From positions 1 to 9,205 of the forward strand of contig JAYTMY010000193.1 of assembly GCA_043748535.1 (NCBI GenBank): 9,205 bases of DNA, in the 5' to 3' direction. A program made the position numbers and the translations under genes. The notes below the pieces were generated by a model. That model saw only the letters and a program-made list of their open reading frames with translations, did not search any database and was not told the DNA's origin. Below, in pieces: positions 5,777 to 9,205 of this stretch; position 1 is the first letter of the stretch, and each line of letters begins with the position of its first letter. Source of the DNA: CAMCSH01 sp043748535. Lineage in GTDB: Bacteria; Verrucomicrobiota; Lentisphaeria; Lentisphaerales; Lentisphaeraceae.

Positions 5777-6442
5777 ATGAAAATGATCGAAAAGTTTCTT
5801 GAATACTTCATCTTCAACTCGCGCTGGGTGATGGCGCCGATGTATGTCGGCCTGTGTCTCGCCATGGGCCTGGTCATGGTCAAGTTCGGCCAGGAGTTCT
5901 TCCACTTCGCTCCCTCTGTCTTATCGATGGATGAATCGAGTCTGGTTCTTTCGGTGCTGAAGTTGATCGACCTGGTCCTCTTCGCCAGCCTGCTGTTGAT
6001 GGTGATTTTCAGCGGCTACGAAAACTTTGTTTCCAAGATCGATATGGCTGAACACGAAGACCGCCCCGAATGGATGGGCAAAGTCGACTTCTCCGGACTG
6101 AAACTGAAGCTTATCGGTTCGATTGTCGCCATTTCGGGTATCCATCTGCTTGACGCCTTCATCACTCTCCACACCCTGATCAAAAACGGTGTCGCAGCAC
6201 AAGCCGGTCACGACGAACATGGCGCAGTTGCCAAAGCTCTACTCGATCCCGTTCATGTCGAGGCTCTCTATATCAACCTCAAGTGGATGATCATTCTGCA
6301 CGCTATCTTCATCCTCTCCGGCATCGGCTTCGCCCTGATGGATAAAATTGCCCACAGTACTCACAAGGGAGGACACGACAAGTCGCCGGCCGATTTGGAG
6401 AAGCCCGAGTCCGAAGCCAAGGCTGCGCCCGAGCATCACTAA
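5777..6442 (+). CDS. yqhA: UPF0114 / YqhA family inner-membrane protein
   Basis: This is a polytopic membrane protein of unknown function. Family signatures are clear by comparison with E. coli YqhA: FNSRWVMAPMYVGLCLAM near the start, LIDLVLFASLLLMVIFSGYENFVSKID (central, residues 64-90), then GKVDFSGLKLKLIGSIVAISGIHLLDAF. Four hydrophobic spans are apparent at about residues 18-38, 55-80, 110-128 and 168-187. At 221 residues it is longer than the E. coli protein (about 164). The extra length is a loop of roughly 30 residues between spans three and four (containing HDEHGAVAKALLDPVHVEAL) and a hydrophilic His/Lys/Glu-rich tail. The ATG at 5777 has GGAA 7 nt upstream; an ATG two codons later is a possible alternative. 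A strong terminator 22 nt after the stop closes the transcript. The symbol is by family and orthology is not proven. Confidence 0.92.
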   Translation: MKMIEKFLEYFIFNSRWVMAPMYVGLCLAMGLVMVKFGQEFFHFAPSVLSMDESSLVLSVLKLIDLVLFASLLLMVIFSGYENFVSKIDMAEHEDRPEWMGKVDFSGLKLKLIGSIVAISGIHLLDAFITLHTLIKNGVAAQAGHDEHGAVAKALLDPVHVEALYINLKWMIILHAIFILSGIGFALMDKIAHSTHKGGHDKSPADLEKPESEAKAAPEHH

Positions 6443-6463
6443 GTCGAGCAAGACTCGCCTCAA

Positions 6464-6491
6464 GGTCGCACCGCAGGGTGCGGCCTTTTTT
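6464..6491 (+). terminator. Intrinsic terminator after the yqhA-like gene
   Basis: A 9-bp GC-rich stem (GGTCGCACC, 6464-6472, with GGTGCGGCC, 6477-6485, one U-G wobble) has a GCAG loop and runs straight into six T (6486-6491). This is a textbook Rho-independent terminator 22 nt after the yqhA-like stop codon, separating it from yicC. Confidence 0.93.
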
Positions 6492-6556
6492 GTGGTCACG
6501 CGGGACGAGGGCGGCGCGGCAGCTATGGTGCTCGCCAACCATTTTCAGGAGACATT

Positions 6557-7432
6557 ATGAACAGCATGACAGGTTTTGGCCGTGGCGCCGCCGCATCCGG
6601 CGCTTTCAGCATCCAAGTGGAGATCAGCAGCGTCAACCGCAAACAGCTGGAGATCCGCTTCGTTCCGCCTCGCGACGCGCCTTATCTTGATCAGCTGGTT
6701 CGCGATGCTCTTCAAACCCGCCTCAGCCGCGGCGCGGTGTCGGTCAATCTTCGCCTCGATTTTGCCGAAGCCGCTGGTCCCGGCGGGCAAATCAATCTCC
6801 CTCTGTTGGAAGCTTACGGACGGGCCGCGATGGAGCTGCATCAACGCCTCGGCCTTCCTCCTCCGGCTGACTTGAGCCCGCTCTTCAACTTGCCCGGGGT
6901 CACCGGCGGCTCCAGCGCCGAGCTTCCCGAAGAGGAAATCTGCAATCTCAGCCGCCAGGCGGTCAAGTTGGCGCTTGATGCCCTCTGCGCCTCGCGGGCG
7001 GCGGAAGGAGCCCGTCTCCGCCATGATCTCGAACAACGATTCGCCCTGCTCGACGGCTGGCGGGAAGAACTCGAAAAACTGGCGGGACAAAGTGTCGCCA
7101 GTTTCCGCGAGCGGCTCTTGGCGCGCATCAAGGAAGCCGGTTTGGATCTGTTGCCGGATGATGAACGCCTGCTGAAAGAAGTGGTGCTGTTTGCTGACCG
7201 CAGCGACGTTACCGAGGAAATGGTCCGTCTGCAAGGTCATTTGGCCGCCTTCCGTGGACTCCTAGCCCGGCCCGGTGCGGTTGGCCGTGAGATGGATTTC
7301 CTCGCCCAGGAAACCGGCCGCGAGATCAATACGACTGGCTCGAAATCGCAAGACAGCACAATCTCCCGCCTGGTGGTGTCGTTCAAAGCGGAACTGGAAC
7401 GGATCCGCGAGCAGATCCAAAATCTCGAGTAA
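6557..7432 (+). CDS. yicC: YicC/YloC family endoribonuclease
   Basis: This 291-residue cytoplasmic protein is of normal length for the family. The N-terminal YicC domain starts with MNSMTGFGR and continues with VEISSVNRKQLEIRF and LSRGAVSVNLRLDF. The C-terminal DUF1732-type domain contains EEMVRLQGHLAAF, MDFLAQETGREINTTGSKSQD and ends in KAELERIREQIQNLE, the family's most conserved region. E. coli YicC and B. subtilis YloC are reported endoribonucleases; E. coli YicC affects small-RNA stability. The start is supported by AGGAG (6547-6551) 5 nt before the ATG. In many bacteria gmk (guanylate kinase) lies just downstream, but here the next gene is a DUF4175-like protein. A terminator precedes yicC, so it needs its own promoter, which I could not identify in 6492-6546. 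Confidence 0.95.
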   Translation: MNSMTGFGRGAAASGAFSIQVEISSVNRKQLEIRFVPPRDAPYLDQLVRDALQTRLSRGAVSVNLRLDFAEAAGPGGQINLPLLEAYGRAAMELHQRLGLPPPADLSPLFNLPGVTGGSSAELPEEEICNLSRQAVKLALDALCASRAAEGARLRHDLEQRFALLDGWREELEKLAGQSVASFRERLLARIKEAGLDLLPDDERLLKEVVLFADRSDVTEEMVRLQGHLAAFRGLLARPGAVGREMDFLAQETGREINTTGSKSQDSTISRLVVSFKAELERIREQIQNLE

Positions 7433-7454
7433 GCTGAAATCCGCTGCTGAGTGC

Positions 7455-7484
7455 TTGCTTGTTTGAGGGGATCAGATCTAAATT
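7455..7484 (+). promoter_or_regulatory. Candidate promoter before the DUF4175-like gene
   Basis: TTGCTT (7455-7460) and TAAATT (7479-7484) are separated by 18 nt and lie 25 nt before the ATG at 7509. The match to sigma-70 hexamers is partial (3/6 and 4/6). With only 76 bp between yicC and this gene, read-through from yicC is equally possible. Confidence 0.25.
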
Positions 7485-7508
7485 GCTACAGCCAATGGGA
7501 AGACGACC

Positions 7509-9205
7509 ATGAGTGAAGACCCGCAGATCAGAGCCTTGTTGACGAGCAGCATCCGCCGCACGGTCGTGCAAGAGACGATGGTGGTCTTTCTCGGTTTCTG
7601 CGCTTGGCTGATCCTCGGTGTCACCCTGTTTTTCCTCTGTGATCTGCATTGGCTTCTCGGCACCGGATGGCGCACGCTTGGTTTGACTTTGCTCTTGTTG
7701 CCGGCCAGCATCGCGGTGGTCTGGGCCTTGCAGGGGATTTTCAACAGTCGCCGCAGCCTCTTGCATCAAGCGCAGAATTTAGAACGGGCCAACCCGGAAT
7801 TGCAGGGCCGACTCCTCACCTGTTTACTTAGCCGCCGCGGCAACGCCGCCGCCTTGCAAACCTTGGCACGTGAAATCGCCGAGATGAAGCTCCGCCCGGC
7901 GCGCGCGCCGAAGACTTTGAAAGTCGCTCTGTGGAGCCTCGCCGCCGCTTGTTTCTGCCTCCTGATCAGCAGTGTCGTCGCTGCGCCGCCTTTGGCAATT
8001 TCAGCAGCTCGACTGAGTCTGCCCTGGTCGGATGTGCCCCGACCCACCGCGACGCGCATCGCCCAGATTCTCCCCGCTGCCGGCGAGACGGTTGATGCCG
8101 AGGGTGAGTGGATGGTGCGCGCCACCAGTGTCGGCGAGACGCCGAAATCCGGCCGGGTCAAGATGTCGCGCCATGGTGCCGCGGGCCCGTGGATCGATTA
8201 TCCCTTCGTGCTTTCCAGAACCGGCGAATACTCGGCGATCATGCCTGCTGCACAAGGAGAAGTTTCGCTGCAAGTCGAAATCGGTGATGCGCTCACCGCT
8301 CCTTACCAAGTCCTGGTCCGCCGCCCTCCTCTGGTGTCAAAAACCCGGATCAGCCTGACCCCCCCGCCTTACTCGTCTTTGCCTAAATCTGAAATCGAAG
8401 CCAAGGAATTCTCCGCTTGGATCGGCACGCAGGCCGTATTCACCGTCAGCTTTGACCAAGAGGTGAAGACAGCAAAATTGTGGATTGCTGGTCAGCCTCA
8501 AGCTTTGCAGATCGAGGCCTCGGGAAAAAAGGCCGTGTCGAAAGCTGTGCTTCTGGATCGCTCGACTTTATGGCGACTTGAGTTCAGCTCGAAAGCAACG
8601 TCCTCCTCCGTCAATAGCCGATTCTGGCCGATCAAGGTTCTCGAGGATCAGCCTCCCGTGGTGCTGATGGAAACCCCCCTCAGCAGCGAAATCGAAGTGC
8701 AGAAAAGCCAGCCCGTGGAAATCCTCTGGAGCGCTACAGATGATCAAGGACTCTTGTCGGTCAATCTCGAAAGCCAGGAGCGTTTCTCGACCGTGGTCAA
8801 GAGTCTTCGGCTTGCCAACCCTCGCGTCGGCGCCACCGCCAATGGCAAAACGGTATTGATCCCTGCTCGTGAACTCGGAGCGAAAGCCGGTGATCTGATT
8901 CTCGTTCATCTCAGCGCCTGTGACGCTCGCGGCCCGATTTCTAAAACCTTCTCCAAGCTTTTGAAAATTAAAATTCTTCCCGATCCGGAGAACAAGGGTC
9001 AACAGGGCAAAGAAGGCCAAGGCAAAGAAGGCCAGGGCAAAGAAGGCCAAGGCAAAGAAGGCCAGGGCAAAGAAGGTCAGGGCAAAGAAGGTCAGGGCAA
9101 AGAAGGCCAGGGCAAAGAAGGCCAAGGCAAAGAAGGCCAAGGCAAAGAAGGCCAGGGCAAAGAAGGCCAAGGCAAAGAAGGCCAAGGCAAAGAAGGCCAG
9201 GGCAA
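7509..9205 (+). CDS. DUF4175-like large membrane protein with Gly-Lys-Glu-Gly-Gln repeat tail (3' end outside window)
   Basis: The frame is open for 565 codons to the window edge. The ATG at 7509 is the first start after an in-frame TAA at 7479, and GGGAAG about 6-8 nt upstream is a weak Shine-Dalgarno. Three membrane spans are visible: about residues 24-45 (VVFLGFCAWLILGVTLFFL), 55-74 and 138-158. Between spans two and three is the NPELQGRLLTCLL stretch. A long extracytoplasmic part follows (from about 160) with VPRPTATRIAQILPAAGETV, VRRPPLVSKTRISLTPPPYSSLP, VLEDQPPVVLMETP and the ATDDQGLLSV motif near residues 412-421. This order (three spans, beta-sandwich-like modules, DDxGL motif, then a low-complexity Gln/Gly-rich region) is that of the DUF4175 / TIGR02302-like proteins of PVC bacteria, Bacteroidetes and alphaproteobacteria. 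Their role is unknown; an envelope function is likely. From residue 500 the protein becomes a pentapeptide repeat. Confidence 0.8.
   Translation, partial: MSEDPQIRALLTSSIRRTVVQETMVVFLGFCAWLILGVTLFFLCDLHWLLGTGWRTLGLTLLLLPASIAVVWALQGIFNSRRSLLHQAQNLERANPELQGRLLTCLLSRRGNAAALQTLAREIAEMKLRPARAPKTLKVALWSLAAACFCLLISSVVAAPPLAISAARLSLPWSDVPRPTATRIAQILPAAGETVDAEGEWMVRATSVGETPKSGRVKMSRHGAAGPWIDYPFVLSRTGEYSAIMPAAQGEVSLQVEIGDALTAPYQVLVRRPPLVSKTRISLTPPPYSSLPKSEIEAKEFSAWIGTQAVFTVSFDQEVKTAKLWIAGQPQALQIEASGKKAVSKAVLLDRSTLWRLEFSSKATSSSVNSRFWPIKVLEDQPPVVLMETPLSSEIEVQKSQPVEILWSATDDQGLLSVNLESQERFSTVVKSLRLANPRVGATANGKTVLIPARELGAKAGDLILVHLSACDARGPISKTFSKLLKIKILPDPENKGQQGKEGQGKEGQGKEGQGKEGQGKEGQGKEGQGKEGQGKEGQGKEGQGKEGQGKEGQGKEGQGKEGQG
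9006..9205 (+). repeat. 15-bp in-frame tandem repeat (Gly-Lys-Glu-Gly-Gln), at least 13 copies
   Basis: Thirteen full 15-bp units and 5 bases of a fourteenth run from 9006 to the window edge. The unit is GGCAAAGAAGGCCAR. The only differences are CAA/CAG for Gln and GGC/GGT in units five and six; Lys and Glu codons never vary. All three forward frames are free of stops through the array. Near-identity at nucleotide level points to recent expansion by slippage or recombination. The array continues past the window, so the total copy number is unknown. The reverse strand encodes a long Phe-Phe-Ala-Leu-Ala repeat frame, which I treat as an artefact. Confidence 0.97.

Noticed and set aside
6545..7240. 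231-codon minus-strand frame opposite yicC
   Set aside because: yicC is a strong family match with a good ribosome binding site. The antisense frame has no recognisable features.
8568..9185. 205-codon minus-strand frame beginning with a long Phe-Phe-Ala-Leu-Ala repeat
   Set aside because: It is the reverse complement of the Gly-Lys-Glu-Gly-Gln repeat in the DUF4175-like gene. The hydrophobic repeat is a by-product of a stop-free 15-bp unit.

Overview
The window reads as chromosomal DNA of a fairly GC-rich Gram-negative bacterium. My best guess is a member of the Verrucomicrobiota or a related PVC lineage. The guess rests on the gene set rather than on any marker gene: an ECF sigma factor followed by a cysteine-free anti-sigma-like membrane protein and a PDZ protein, a DUF4175-like membrane protein with a Gly/Gln/Lys/Glu tail, and dispersed palindromes and heptanucleotide repeats between genes. 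No rRNA, tRNA, CRISPR array, transposase or phage gene is visible.

Layout. Positions 1-380 hold no gene I can support. A REPIN-like inverted pair of palindromes (381-463) lies directly after the argS stop codon. Three leftward genes follow: argS (467-2209), a bacterial PH-domain membrane protein (2272-2817) and an exported mono-haem cytochrome c (2892-3332). The argS/PH gap is almost entirely two abutting 7-bp-period repeat arrays. A short divergent region (3333-3465) separates the cytochrome from a rightward cluster of three genes whose annotated frames overlap by 4 bp: ECF sigma factor (3466-3957), a membrane protein with six N-terminal repeats that I read as the cognate anti-sigma factor (3954-4844), and an exported PDZ protein (about 4865-5659). 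Next come a YqhA/UPF0114 membrane protein (5777-6442) with a C10 tract just before its ribosome binding site, a clear intrinsic terminator (6464-6491), a YicC-family endoribonuclease (6557-7432), and a large DUF4175-like protein (7509 to beyond the window). The last 200 bases of the window are a perfectly in-frame 15-bp tandem repeat within that gene.

How it fits together. argS and yicC are core translation and RNA-metabolism genes. The most coherent system is the sigma / anti-sigma / PDZ cluster. Its organisation suggests a transmembrane switch: a cytoplasmic sigma-binding region built from six copies of a 28-residue unit, one membrane span, a periplasmic C-terminal domain, and a periplasmic PDZ partner. 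None of the usual anti-sigma zinc motif is present. The function is inferred from gene order and topology, not from a recognised family match.
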